This document shows positions 1 through 8,230 of a DNA stretch of 64,000 bases, piece by piece. Both the position numbers and the translations under genes were made by a program. The DNA is from Streptomyces sp. R41 (GTDB taxonomy: Bacteria > Actinomycetota > Actinomycetes > Streptomycetales > Streptomycetaceae), in the NCBI RefSeq assembly GCF_041053055.1, contig NZ_CP163443.1, positions 10,213,001 through 10,277,000 on the forward strand, given 5' to 3'. The notes beneath the pieces were generated by a model. That model made no database searches. It was not told the origin of the DNA and was given only the letters and a program-made list of their open reading frames with translations. The first letter of the stretch is position 1, and every line of letters begins with the position of its first letter.

Positions 1-381
1 GAATACCGCGACACCCTGACCCGTCTGGTGACGGCCGTGGCCGGCGTACAGCGCGGCGACGGCTTCTGGAACGTCAACCTCGCCGACGCCGCGCACCTGC
101 CGGGCCCCGAGACCAGTGGCACGTCCTTCTTCCTGTACGGCACGTCGTACGCGATCGGCGCGGGCCTGGTCGACCGGGCCACCTACCTCCCGGTGGCGGC
201 CCGGGCCTGGAACGGCCTCGTCACCAGCGCCGTCCATCCCGACGGCTTCCTGGGATACGTCCAGAACGTCGGTGACCGCCCGGAGTCCAGCCAGCCCGTC
301 ACCTACGAGAGCACCGCGAACTTCGGCGTGGGTGCCTTCCTGCTCGGCGGCAGCGAACTCGCCCGCGTGGCTGGCTACTGA
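1..381 (+). CDS. GH105-like unsaturated glycuronyl/rhamnogalacturonyl hydrolase, C-terminal part
   Basis: Only the last 126 codons are inside the window; the frame is open from base 1 to a TGA at 379-381. The product resembles the C-terminal part of the (alpha/alpha)6-barrel hydrolases of family GH88/GH105, with a GDGFWNVNL stretch, a GTSFFLYG segment and a Gly-rich ending with FGVGAFLLGGSELA. Such enzymes remove unsaturated uronic acids from pectin-derived or related oligosaccharides. The neighbouring lectin-bearing secreted hydrolases support a role in polysaccharide use. The N-terminal half, and any signal peptide, cannot be judged. Confidence 0.75.
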   Translation, partial: EYRDTLTRLVTAVAGVQRGDGFWNVNLADAAHLPGPETSGTSFFLYGTSYAIGAGLVDRATYLPVAARAWNGLVTSAVHPDGFLGYVQNVGDRPESSQPVTYESTANFGVGAFLLGGSELARVAGY

Positions 382-393
382 CACGAGGACACA

Positions 394-430
394 CAGGGCC
401 CCCGTCGCTGGAATGCGGCGGGGGCTCCCT
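394..430. terminator. Bidirectional hairpin terminator
   Basis: A GC-rich inverted repeat (CCCCCGTCGC against GCGGCGGGGG, one G-U pair, plus a flanking AGGG/CCCT extension) lies in the 61-bp gap between two convergent stop codons. It probably ends both transcripts. Confidence 0.55.
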
Positions 431-442
431 TGCGCTGATCGG

Positions 443-1735
443 TCAGGGCTGTGCGGTGAGCGTGAAGCTCTGTGCCGCAGAGCCGTCGCAGGTGCGCTGG
501 GTGAGCTGCACGCTGTTCGTCGAGGCGCTCGCCGCGGTCAGACACTTGCCGCTGTGCCGGGCCGTGAAGTGGTAGCGCCCGGTGCTCTCCTTGACCGGGA
601 GCCACTGCTGGTTCTGCCCGCCCCCGTAACTCCACAGCTGGAGCGGCGCGTTGTCGGCAGTCGAGACACCGGTCACGTCGATCACCTGCTGCGGGTTGCC
701 GCGGATGCCGACCTGGCGGTAGCCGCTGTCGGTCGAGCGGAACTGGAACTGCTGTGCCTGAGTGCCGTTGCAGGCGTACTGCTGGATCGCGGTCCCGTTC
801 GCCGTGGCGGCCGAACGGGCGTCCACACAGGTGCCGTTGCCGGCATTCGTCAGCGAGTACCAGGCGGTCTCGGAGATCGAGTCCGCCGGCGGGGTGGTGG
901 TGTCGGCCCCGCCCAGCCACTTCAGCCCGTCCAGCAGGAACCGGTTCTGTGTCTCACTCGCGAAGGTCGACGACAGACGCGTGTTGGTCGAGTAGTCCAT
1001 GGCGTTGTGGCCGAAGTTCGCGTACAGCATCTTGTACTTCGTGTTGGTCCACAGAATCGGGTAGTAGCCGCTGTACCAGGTCTGGTTGGGATCGGTGCCG
1101 ACCGGGAAGCTGCTGGGGTCGATCGAGGCCAGGATCTTGATGTCCGGGTTCTGCCGCAGGTCGTTGGACCAGCTGTACCACTCGCTGACCGACGAGGTGA
1201 ACGCGGCCGGCAGATTCTTGGTGGACGGGTGTGTACGGTCCTCGACCTTCAGGACCGCCGTCGTCGGACCCCAGGTGTTGGTCCGGAAGTTGCCGCTGCC
1301 GAGGAACTGGTTGTGGTACCAGGGCCAGCCCGCAGCGTTGGTCGTGAAGGCCGCGACATGGAAGCCCATCCAGGCACCCCCATTGCGCATGTACGTCTCG
1401 AAGCCTGTCCGTTGGGCCGATGTCTGCGGCAAGTCGTCGAGAAACAGCACGACTTGGTACGCGTTGACGCCGCCGCTGCTGAGCAGGTCCCAGTTGTTGC
1501 TGGCCGTGTAGGTGAAGCCGTTCGCCGCGGCCTGCTTGGGGAACCAGTCGTTCGCCTCCTTGACGAAGTCGATGTGCGCCGCGTCCCAGGTGCCGTTGTA
1601 GAGCGCCAGCACCTTGAACGGGGTCGCCGCCGTGCCGGCCTGGGCGGCGGGTGGCGCCGCCAGGCCGAGCAGCGTCGCCAGGAGGAGGAGAACCCGCAGG
1701 GCCGAGCGCGCCGGACCGGATCTGATCGTGTGCAT
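443..1735 (-). CDS. Secreted ThuA-like protein with C-terminal ricin B lectin domain
   Basis: The 430-aa product has an N-terminal signal sequence (hydrophobic run followed by APPAAQA). A ThuA-like domain follows (about 38-270), starting with KVLALYNG and containing NGGAWMGFHVAAF and a late WYSGYYPILWTNTKYKMLY segment. The C-terminal third (about 295-428) is a ricin-type beta-trefoil with QxF/QxW motifs (AQQFQF, NQQWLPV, AQSFTL). ThuA-type domains belong to the class I glutamine-amidotransferase-like fold and in secreted actinobacterial proteins accompany sugar-active modules; the exact reaction is unknown. The ATG at 1735 is preferred because AGAAGGGA precedes it. A GTG at 1765 overlaps the upstream stop but lacks a ribosome site. 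It lies directly after the beta-helix gene, probably in one operon. Confidence 0.8.
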   Translation of the reverse strand: MHTIRSGPARSALRVLLLLATLLGLAAPPAAQAGTAATPFKVLALYNGTWDAAHIDFVKEANDWFPKQAAANGFTYTASNNWDLLSSGGVNAYQVVLFLDDLPQTSAQRTGFETYMRNGGAWMGFHVAAFTTNAAGWPWYHNQFLGSGNFRTNTWGPTTAVLKVEDRTHPSTKNLPAAFTSSVSEWYSWSNDLRQNPDIKILASIDPSSFPVGTDPNQTWYSGYYPILWTNTKYKMLYANFGHNAMDYSTNTRLSSTFASETQNRFLLDGLKWLGGADTTTPPADSISETAWYSLTNAGNGTCVDARSAATANGTAIQQYACNGTQAQQFQFRSTDSGYRQVGIRGNPQQVIDVTGVSTADNAPLQLWSYGGGQNQQWLPVKESTGRYHFTARHSGKCLTAASASTNSVQLTQRTCDGSAAQSFTLTAQP

Positions 1736-1761
1736 GGGTTGATCGATCCCTTCTGTGCGGG

Positions 1762-3978
1762 TCACGGGTAGCTGACGAGGTTGGCGACGTTGGTGGAGGA
1801 GTTGGACGGGCCGCCCTTGTCGTTGATGACGTGCCGGATCGTGCCGACGCCGCCCAGGGAGACCGTCACCATGTCCTTGAACTTCACGTTCGCGGTGTTG
1901 GGTGCCTCGATGGCGTGCTCGGCGGCCACGCTCGAGTTGGTGCTGAAGTAGCAGTAGCTGCCGAATCCGTACACCTGATGACTCGTCACCGAGTTCGCGA
2001 CCTTGTACGCGGCGTAGCCCTGGGTCGAACCGTTCATCCAGGACGACTGGTTGGGCGGGTCGTACGGCATCTCGTTCTGGTAGAAGTACGTGCGGCCGCC
2101 GTTGCCGTTCCAGATGGTCTGGTACTTCTGGTAGTGCTCGACGAACAGGCCGTACATGGTGACGTCGTCACCGTTCACGACGAGCCCGGTGTCGGCGGTG
2201 TTGCTGGTCCAGCCGACGCCACTGCCGTGGTCGGCGCGCCACAGCCACAGATGGTCGCCGATGACGTCGTCGCTGTTGATCGTCAGGCTCGTGGTGGCCT
2301 TGCCGACGCCGGCGCCGCCGATGCGGAAGAACACGTCGTGCAGGGAGCTGGGGTCGGCGCTGTGGTCGGCGGAGGAGCCGCTCGGCCCCATCTCCATGAG
2401 CTGCGACGAGTTGGTGGTGCCGGCGTCGATCAGCAGACCGGCGAGCTGGACACCGTTCACGTCGGCGACGGACATCGCGGTGATCCCGTTGTCGGGGATG
2501 AGCGTGGCGAGACCCAGGCCCAGGACGACGGTGTCCGCCCTGGTCACCTTGAGCGTCTGGTCGAGGTGGTAGACCCCCGGAGTCACCAGCAGGTTCTTGC
2601 CCTGCGCGAGCGCGTCGTTCGTCTGCGCGGCCGTCGCGCCCGGCTTGACGATGAAGAAGTCGGCGAGGGGCAGCGACGTGCCCGCCGGGGTGCCGGAACT
2701 CCACGTGGTGCCGCTGGTGTTGGTGCGCACGGAGGGCACGAACACCTTCCAGGCGCCGGCCGAGTCGACGTACAGGAAGGGCTTCTCACGGGTGACCGGC
2801 GCCTGGTCGACCGTGGTGTACGGCGGGCTCGGGAAGCTGTTCGCGGGAGCGTTCCTGGAGCCGACGAAGACCATGTTCCAGTTGGAGCCGGTCCAGCTGC
2901 CCCACTCGGTGTTCCGCGACAGCCACTGCTGCTGGGAGCCGGAGTTGACCTGCCCATCGACCTTCGTGTCGGCCATGTAGCCACCGCTGGACCAACCGCC
3001 GTCGTCCAGCGCGAGGTTGCCCTTGAGGTGCATGCGCCGGTAGGGCGCGGCCTGCGACACCGCCCAGCGGTCCGAGCCACCCGTGGGAGTCACCGACAGG
3101 TTCTCGGCCGACCGCCAGAAGTTCTGGGTGGCGTTGCCCTGGAACCAGTCGGCCTCGGCGTGCACCGAGCCCTTGATGTTCACGTCGTCGGGCGAGAGAC
3201 CGAGACCGGCGACCTGCGTGTAGAAGCCGACGTTGGCGTTGGCGCTGTACGTACCCGGCTTGAACAGGAAAGCCTTACGAGCCGTGCCGAACTGGTTGGT
3301 CTCCTGCTGCGAGAAGGCCGAGTCGAGGCTGCTCTGGATGGTGGTGGCCGGGGTCGACGGGTCGAAGACGGTGACGTTCGGGCCGAGGTCCGGGGTCCCG
3401 GGCGGCGGCGTCGCGTCGACGGGGTTGACGTAGAAGGACTGGGCTGCCGTTCCGTTGCACGTGTACTGCGTCAGCTGCACGCTGTCCGCGGTGGAGGCGC
3501 TCGGCACGTCGAGGCACTTGCCGCTGTTGCGGTTCACGAAGTGGTACGCGCCGCTGGACTCCGCCACGGCCTGCCACTGCTGGTTGTTGCCGCCGCCGTA
3601 CGTCCACAGCTGGACCGGCGCACTGTCCGCCGTCGAGACGTCGGTGACGTCCCACGCCTTGGTGGCGTCGGCGCGATTGTCGACCTGGGAGTATCCGCCG
3701 GACGTGGCCGCGAACTGCCACTGCTGGGCCTGGCTGCTGTTGCAGGCGTACTGCTGGACCGCGGTGCCGTTCGCCGTCCCGGCGGCGCGCGCGTCGACGC
3801 ACTTGCCGCTGCCGACGTTGACGACGGTGGCCCAGCCGGTGGGCAGCGCGGCGGCCTGCGCGGACGCCTTGTCCTGCGAGGCGATCGCCACGGCTGACAG
3901 CGTTGTCGCCACCAGTGCGCACACGGTCAGCACTTTCGGTATCCGGTGACGGCTGGACTGTCTCCTGAATCTGGACAC
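1762..3978 (-). CDS. Secreted ricin B lectin plus right-handed beta-helix (pectate-lyase-like) protein
   Basis: The 738-aa product has a basic N-terminus and hydrophobic signal (LTVCALVATTLSAVAIA), then a ricin B domain (about 45-185; CVDARAAGTANGT, QQWQ, TAAQSF). A proline linker leads to a long repetitive region (about 200-738) with FLFKPGTYSANANVGFYTQVAGLG and TADTVVLGLGLATLIP-type turns, typical of a twin beta-helix as in GH55-type glucanases and pectate-lyase-like enzymes. Relatives are often annotated adenylyl cyclase or coagulation-factor 5/8 protein, without support in this sequence. A carbohydrate-cleaving or -binding role outside the cell is inferred. The GTG start has AGGAGAG upstream. 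The lectin domain closely resembles the one in the next gene, but sits at the opposite end. Confidence 0.75.
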   Translation of the reverse strand: MSRFRRQSSRHRIPKVLTVCALVATTLSAVAIASQDKASAQAAALPTGWATVVNVGSGKCVDARAAGTANGTAVQQYACNSSQAQQWQFAATSGGYSQVDNRADATKAWDVTDVSTADSAPVQLWTYGGGNNQQWQAVAESSGAYHFVNRNSGKCLDVPSASTADSVQLTQYTCNGTAAQSFYVNPVDATPPPGTPDLGPNVTVFDPSTPATTIQSSLDSAFSQQETNQFGTARKAFLFKPGTYSANANVGFYTQVAGLGLSPDDVNIKGSVHAEADWFQGNATQNFWRSAENLSVTPTGGSDRWAVSQAAPYRRMHLKGNLALDDGGWSSGGYMADTKVDGQVNSGSQQQWLSRNTEWGSWTGSNWNMVFVGSRNAPANSFPSPPYTTVDQAPVTREKPFLYVDSAGAWKVFVPSVRTNTSGTTWSSGTPAGTSLPLADFFIVKPGATAAQTNDALAQGKNLLVTPGVYHLDQTLKVTRADTVVLGLGLATLIPDNGITAMSVADVNGVQLAGLLIDAGTTNSSQLMEMGPSGSSADHSADPSSLHDVFFRIGGAGVGKATTSLTINSDDVIGDHLWLWRADHGSGVGWTSNTADTGLVVNGDDVTMYGLFVEHYQKYQTIWNGNGGRTYFYQNEMPYDPPNQSSWMNGSTQGYAAYKVANSVTSHQVYGFGSYCYFSTNSSVAAEHAIEAPNTANVKFKDMVTVSLGGVGTIRHVINDKGGPSNSSTNVANLVSYP

Positions 3979-4012
3979 GGGGCTCTCCTGCGCTGGTGGG
4001 GGGTGGGGAAGG

Positions 4013-5392
4013 TCAGCCGGTGTACTTCGTGAAGACGCGCGTGTAGTCCCAGTCCTGCTGGCTCACTCCGGAGCAGCTGTCGGCGACACCGCTCGTGCAC
4101 GGCCGGTCGCGGTTGACGGACCAGAAGGTCAGCCGCGCCAGGTGGTGCTGCTGCGCGTAGCCGAGGATGGTCTGGAAGTCGGCGACGGTGACCGTCTCGT
4201 TCTGGTCGGTGATCCCGTTCATGGAGGAGATGCCCATGTCCCGGTACGCCTGGTCGTCGCTGTAGCCGTAGGCGTTCTTGAGCGCGGTCTTCAGGCCCTC
4301 CGCGGCCCGCTGGGTGAGCGTGCCCATGTTCTGCCCCGCACCACCGAAGTCGAACGGCATGATCGTCCAGCTGTCCACGGTGAGCCCGGACGCGGCTGCC
4401 CGGTTGATGAGGCCCGTGTCGGGGCCGCTCTGGCCCGTGCCGATGGTGACGTACACCTTGATGCCCGGGTTGTTGGCCTTGACGGTCTTGAGCGCGTCCA
4501 CCGTGCGCTGCTGGACCGTCGTGTTGCTGTAGGCGTCGGCCTCGATGTCGATGTCGATCGCCTTGAGCCCGTAGGCGTTGATGACCTTCTGGTACGCGGC
4601 CGCCAACTCCCCGGCGCTGGAGCAGGAACTCTCCAGCTTGTTGCCGCTGTAGCCGCCGAACGACGGGATGATGTCCCCGCCGTTCGCCCGCACGGTGTTG
4701 ACGGTCTGCTGGTCGACGCCGCCGGTCAGCGCACGGCTGCCGTCCCACTGCGGGTTGCAGTATCCGTTGCTGAGCACGAAGGCCAACGTGAACCACTTGA
4801 CGCCGGTGGCGTTCATGACCGTGGTGGGGTTCGGAGGGCTGCCCCAGCCGTTGTAGATGTAGGGGGCGACGGCCATCGGCGCGGAGGGGGTCGTACCCCC
4901 GTCGGCGGCGGGCGCGGTCCACTTCTGGTTGGCGCCGCCGGTGCAGCTCCAGATCTGTATCGGGGTGCCGTTCGCCGAGGTGTTGCCTGTGACGTCCGCG
5001 CACTTGTTGGCCTGCGGATTGACGATGTCGCGCGCCGAGGAGACCGTCCACTTCTGGTTCGCGCCGCCCGTACAGTCCCACAGCTGGAGCTTGGCCCCGT
5101 CCGCGGTCGAATTGCCGGTGACGTCAAGGCACTTGCCGAGAGCCCGTATCGTCCCGTCCGAGCCGACGGTCCACTGCTGGGCGGCCGTTCCGTTGCAGTC
5201 GTAGAGCTGTACGGCCGTGCCGTTCGCGGAGTTCGCGCCCGCCACGTCGAGGCACTTGCCCGCGAGGCCCGTGATCGTGCCGGTGGCGGCGGAGGCGGGA
5301 GCCACGCTCAACGCACTCGCGGAGAGAGCGAGCACGGCGGTGGTGAGGGTGCCGCGCAACGCGGCGGAGCGCGCAAGGGATTGTCTGGCCAT
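4013..5392 (-). CDS. Secreted GH18 chitinase-like protein with N-terminal ricin B lectin domain
   Basis: The product is 459 aa. A signal peptide ending near PASAA is followed by a three-lobe ricin trefoil (about 38-160; AAQQWTV, ANQKWTV, ANQKWTA). The catalytic domain (about 172-459) is a GH18 TIM barrel with the DxDxE signature as DIDIE at about 280-284, in the strand GLKAIDIDIEADAY. SFGGYSG and a late FWSVNRDRPC strand are also typical of GH18. The acidic catalytic residue is intact, so hydrolysis of chitin or a related beta-1,4-GlcNAc polymer is expected. The ATG at 5392 directly follows a TTG; I chose the ATG. A DasR-like site lies about 100 bp upstream. Confidence 0.88.
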   Translation of the reverse strand: MARQSLARSAALRGTLTTAVLALSASALSVAPASAATGTITGLAGKCLDVAGANSANGTAVQLYDCNGTAAQQWTVGSDGTIRALGKCLDVTGNSTADGAKLQLWDCTGGANQKWTVSSARDIVNPQANKCADVTGNTSANGTPIQIWSCTGGANQKWTAPAADGGTTPSAPMAVAPYIYNGWGSPPNPTTVMNATGVKWFTLAFVLSNGYCNPQWDGSRALTGGVDQQTVNTVRANGGDIIPSFGGYSGNKLESSCSSAGELAAAYQKVINAYGLKAIDIDIEADAYSNTTVQQRTVDALKTVKANNPGIKVYVTIGTGQSGPDTGLINRAAASGLTVDSWTIMPFDFGGAGQNMGTLTQRAAEGLKTALKNAYGYSDDQAYRDMGISSMNGITDQNETVTVADFQTILGYAQQHHLARLTFWSVNRDRPCTSGVADSCSGVSQQDWDYTRVFTKYTG

Positions 5393-5493
5393 CAAGGGGG
5401 ATCACAGCCCTTCACTGGAGGCTGATGGTGGGGGTGTGTTCACGTTCATGAACAACGAGCGCATTCATGGAGCCGTGGTGATCGGGAACCTAA

Positions 5494-5505
5494 AGGTCTG
5501 CACCA
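5494..5505 (-). promoter_or_regulatory. Candidate DasR/chitinase-promoter element
   Basis: Read on the minus strand the site is TGGTGCAGACCT. It differs at one base from the TGGTCCAGACCT element of Streptomyces chitinase promoters and resembles the DasR operator core TGGTCTAGACCA. It sits about 100 bp upstream of the GH18 gene, where GlcNAc-responsive control would be expected. A match this short needs genome-wide scoring. Confidence 0.45.
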
Positions 5506-5594
5506 AAGTCGTCAAGAGATGAAGCGAAGGAGCCCGTGAATTGGGCGGTATTCACAAGGAGTTGAACGCGCGGAAGCCCAGGGGTGACGACGAA

Positions 5595-5628
5595 GAGCCG
5601 AGGCTCTGCCTGTGCAGAGCCTCGGCTC
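5595..5628 (-). terminator. Strong hairpin terminator of the DUF2231 gene
   Basis: A perfect 15-bp inverted repeat (GAGCCGAGGCTCTGC and its complement) flanks a 4-base CTGT loop. It lies downstream of the minus-strand gene ending at 5758 and before the promoter region of the chitinase-like gene. Confidence 0.8.
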
Positions 5629-5630
5629 GG

Positions 5631-5690
5631 TGATGCGGTGATGCGGTGATGCGGTGATGCGGTGATGCGGTGATGCGGTGATGCGGTGAT
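5631..5690. repeat. Tandem octamer repeat (TGATGCGG)n
   Basis: Seven perfect head-to-tail copies of TGATGCGG plus a half copy (TGAT) fill 60 bp between the DUF2231 stop codon and its hairpin terminator, so they would be transcribed in the 3' untranslated region. Such an exact short repeat is expected to vary in copy number through replication slippage. Confidence 0.97.
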
Positions 5691-5757
5691 CGGGGAAGGC
5701 GGCCGTGCCCGTTGACCAGGTACGGCGGATCAAAGCCTCCGGCGGTGCCGCGGCCGG

Positions 5758-6276
5758 TCAGCGGCCCTGGCTCTGCGCGGTCTTCGAGAAACCGTCGTGC
5801 CAGGCGGCTTTGGCGCCCGAGTCGCCTATCCGGTACACGTCGACCACGGCACCTGTCGCCACGGCCAAGGACAGGACGACGGCGGCGACCCGGATCGGCG
5901 TGGAGGGCCGGTGTGCCGCCGTACGGCGGGTGCCCTGCTGGACGGTGGCCGCGCTCCGGGCCGTCCACCACACGGCCGCCGACAGCACGAAGAGTCCAAG
6001 CGCCCACGGCAGGAGACCGTCACCGAGTTCGGCGTGCCTGCGGACCAGGGAGGAACTGTCCACGTGCGCCTCAAGCCACTCGCCCGCATGCGTGGTGAGG
6101 GGCACGCTCGCCAGCGCCACCAGGGCCAGCACCGGCAGCAGGACGCCCAGCCGCCGTGCGACGCGTGGCCAGATGGCGCAGACGACGAGCGCCAGCGCGC
6201 TGAGCGGCACGAGCACGATGACGACGTGCACGAACAGGATGTGTGCGGGCAGACCGTTGACAACGGTGAAGCTCAT
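5758..6276 (-). CDS. DUF2231-family integral membrane protein
   Basis: The 172-aa product has four hydrophobic segments: HILFVHVVIVLVPLSALALVV, the LGVLLPVLALVALASVPL run, LLPWALGLFVLSAAVWW, and IRVAAVVLSLAVATGAVVDVY. The N-terminal MSFTVVNGLPAHILFVH with its His residues is typical of the DUF2231 family, whose function is unknown (possibly heme or cation related). I chose the ATG at 6276 because GGGAG precedes it and the family begins here; the frame extends further upstream without membrane-protein character. It appears monocistronic. Confidence 0.8.
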   Translation of the reverse strand: MSFTVVNGLPAHILFVHVVIVLVPLSALALVVCAIWPRVARRLGVLLPVLALVALASVPLTTHAGEWLEAHVDSSSLVRRHAELGDGLLPWALGLFVLSAAVWWTARSAATVQQGTRRTAAHRPSTPIRVAAVVLSLAVATGAVVDVYRIGDSGAKAAWHDGFSKTAQSQGR

Positions 6277-6424
6277 CAGACTCGTCTCCCGGAGACGCCG
6301 AGTTGTGGAGGGCGGATGCGGGGGCGGGTTCGTTGATCGTCCGCCGCCCGGCGGCTCGCAGCCTGACACAGGAACTTCTCAGCTTCTTCTGAGGTGGGAG
6401 TGCCGGGGGTTGTCCGTACGGTGA

Positions 6425-6456
6425 CCGCGCGGCGCCCCCCTGCGGACGCCGCGCGG
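6425..6456 (-). terminator. Hairpin terminator after the cholesterol-oxidase-like gene
   Basis: A perfect 10-bp inverted repeat, CCGCGCGGCG and its complement, with a 12-base loop begins two bases beyond the stop codon of the minus-strand flavoenzyme gene. Confidence 0.65.
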
Positions 6457-6458
6457 AG

Positions 6459-8186
6459 TCACGAGAACAGCTGCTTCAGGAGGGCGTTGTCGAACACTCG
6501 GTGCGGGTCGAGCCGGTCCAGTACGGCGGCCGCCGTGTCCCAGTGGGCTCCTTCAGCGTCGTCGAACGAGGCGGGCACGGCGCTGCCGAGCACTTCCGGA
6601 TCGGACCATGCCGCCCGGTCCGTGTAGGCCCAGCCCTTGGACCACTCCACGCGCGTGAGGGCGTACCCGCCGTCGAATGTCGTGAAAAGGAAGCGCTCCA
6701 ACTCCCGGTAGAACGCCTCGGCATCGGCAGTGCCCGGCAGGGTGAGGACATCCAGCCAGACGGCCGTGTCCCACTCGGGGTGGTCGGCTCGGGGACGCAG
6801 CGCGGACAACAGTGGGGCGCGGGCGCCGGACGACTCGACGTCGGACGGGTCGTCGAGGCCGGTCACGCGGATCTCGACCTGGCCGTTGACGGGGTAGCGC
6901 CCACGGGCGGCGTACGCGGCCAGCCGCTCCCGGTAGAAGGTGGTGAACTCCGAGACGACACGCTGCACTTCGGCCCGTGAGGTGAGCACGGCGTAGCCGT
7001 TGGCGGTCACCCGCAGTGTGGTGGGCTTGATGTAGAGCAGGGTGTTCTTGGACGGCCCCCAGATGTCCGCCGACAGCGTGGCCGTCAGGCCCAGGGTGGC
7101 CGCGGTGAGCTGTGCGGTGCCCAGGACCGGAGCGAGATACCAGGCCGCGTCGGACACCATCCGCCCCGCGAGATCGGCCACGACCGTGGGGATGTTGTCG
7201 GAGAAGGGATAGTTGTACGGCGATGTCACGCGGCGCGAGGTGAGCGGCCGGGTGGGGGCGACGCTCCACACCTTCAGCCAGGGAAACTCGGTGAACGCGA
7301 ACCAGATCGCCTCGGCCCGCCCGGATTCGTCGAGGAAGCTCGCGAAGGTACGCCCCTCACCGCCCGGCGCCGCGAAGAGCTCGGCGGCGGGTATGTCGAC
7401 GCGGCTGACGCAGCGCAGGTTGGTGTTCGCGCCCACGCGCAGTACGACTTCGGTGACCAGGGCACGGCCCAGATGTGTGAGGAGTGCCGCGCCGTCCGCG
7501 TCGGCACGGTCGTAGGTGCGCAGCACATACGCGTCGGTGTCGGGGTCCCAGACCACCGCCGTCAGCGACAGCACGAGATTGCTGAGCGAGCCGTACGTGT
7601 GCCCGGGCAGCCGGCTCTCGCCGTCGGCCGGTACGGCGGTGCCGTGCGCGTCGATGGCCAGCGCGCCGCCGAGCGTCAGATCGCCCGGCGCGGGCGTCGC
7701 GGTGAGACCGAGGCCGCGGTCCTCCAGGAAGGCGAGCAGCGTTTCCAGGGTGACGCCGGCGCCGGCTCGTACGGCGGCGGGCTCGGTCGACTCCAGCGAC
7801 AGACCGGTCAGCCGGGTGGCCGTGTCGACCAGCAGGACGTGGGCGTCCGCCCCCGTCCCCGCGGGGATCGTCAGCGGCGCCCAGCCGTGTGAGCAGCCAC
7901 GCGCGCGGACCGTCCAGCCCTGCTTCCTGGCCCAGTTGACCACCTGGACGACCTGGTCCGCGTCGCGTGGAGCGCAGGCCCACAGTCCGTCCGCGGTGAT
8001 CTCCCCGACCCAGTTGCGGTAGGCCGAACGGTAGACGTCGACGCCGGTGGGGAACCCGGGCAGATCGGCCGCCGCGGCACTGCCGTGCACCGCGAGCGGC
8101 GGTCCGGCGACGAGCGCGGCCGCACTCAGCAGGAAACCCCGGCGAGACCAGGCGGGTCGCCCTTCACTTCTTAAACGGTCGGTCAT
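6459..8186 (-). CDS. Tat-exported FAD-linked oxidase, class II cholesterol-oxidase type
   Basis: The 575-aa product starts with a twin-arginine signal (WSRRGFLLSAAALVAG). The FAD-binding (PCMH/VAO) fold spans about 60-240 and includes the segment RARGCSHGW, whose His100 is placed like the flavin-linking His of VAO-type oxidases. The C-terminal half (about 245-575) resembles the substrate-binding domain of the Brevibacterium-type covalent-FAD cholesterol oxidase (IWFAFTEFPWLKVW, LNVLTLPGT-like and FVDNALLKQLF-like stretches). The family oxidises 3-beta-hydroxysterols to 3-ketosteroids with H2O2 release; L-gulonolactone-type oxidases are the main alternative. The ATG at 8186 has no ribosome site but lies 7 bases after a promoter -10, suggesting a leaderless mRNA. 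No other steroid genes are adjacent. Confidence 0.78.
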   Translation of the reverse strand: MTDRLRSEGRPAWSRRGFLLSAAALVAGPPLAVHGSAAAADLPGFPTGVDVYRSAYRNWVGEITADGLWACAPRDADQVVQVVNWARKQGWTVRARGCSHGWAPLTIPAGTGADAHVLLVDTATRLTGLSLESTEPAAVRAGAGVTLETLLAFLEDRGLGLTATPAPGDLTLGGALAIDAHGTAVPADGESRLPGHTYGSLSNLVLSLTAVVWDPDTDAYVLRTYDRADADGAALLTHLGRALVTEVVLRVGANTNLRCVSRVDIPAAELFAAPGGEGRTFASFLDESGRAEAIWFAFTEFPWLKVWSVAPTRPLTSRRVTSPYNYPFSDNIPTVVADLAGRMVSDAAWYLAPVLGTAQLTAATLGLTATLSADIWGPSKNTLLYIKPTTLRVTANGYAVLTSRAEVQRVVSEFTTFYRERLAAYAARGRYPVNGQVEIRVTGLDDPSDVESSGARAPLLSALRPRADHPEWDTAVWLDVLTLPGTADAEAFYRELERFLFTTFDGGYALTRVEWSKGWAYTDRAAWSDPEVLGSAVPASFDDAEGAHWDTAAAVLDRLDPHRVFDNALLKQLFS

Positions 8187-8193
8187 GCGCTGC

Positions 8194-8221
8194 ACGCTAG
8201 GTGGCAGTTGACACGAATCAA
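8194..8221 (-). promoter_or_regulatory. Promoter of the cholesterol-oxidase-like gene (leaderless type)
   Basis: On the minus strand TTGATT (8221-8216) and TAGCGT (8199-8194) are separated by 16 bases and match a vegetative sigma-factor promoter. The start codon follows only 7 bases after the -10 box, and no Shine-Dalgarno sequence is present. Confidence 0.55.
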
Positions 8222-8230
8222 CCAATCGTC

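Noticed and set aside
116..1771. Long plus-strand open frame opposite the ThuA gene
   Set aside because: It reads as low-complexity Arg/Ala/Gly sequence, as expected for an antisense frame of high-GC coding DNA; the minus-strand frame has a signal peptide and clear domains.
1831..3897. 688-codon plus-strand frame opposite the beta-helix gene
   Set aside because: Composition is that of an antisense shadow (Val/Arg/Gly/Ala runs) with no domain; the minus-strand frame has lectin and beta-helix motifs.
5631..5690. CRISPR array
   Set aside because: The 8-bp units are head-to-tail without spacers.
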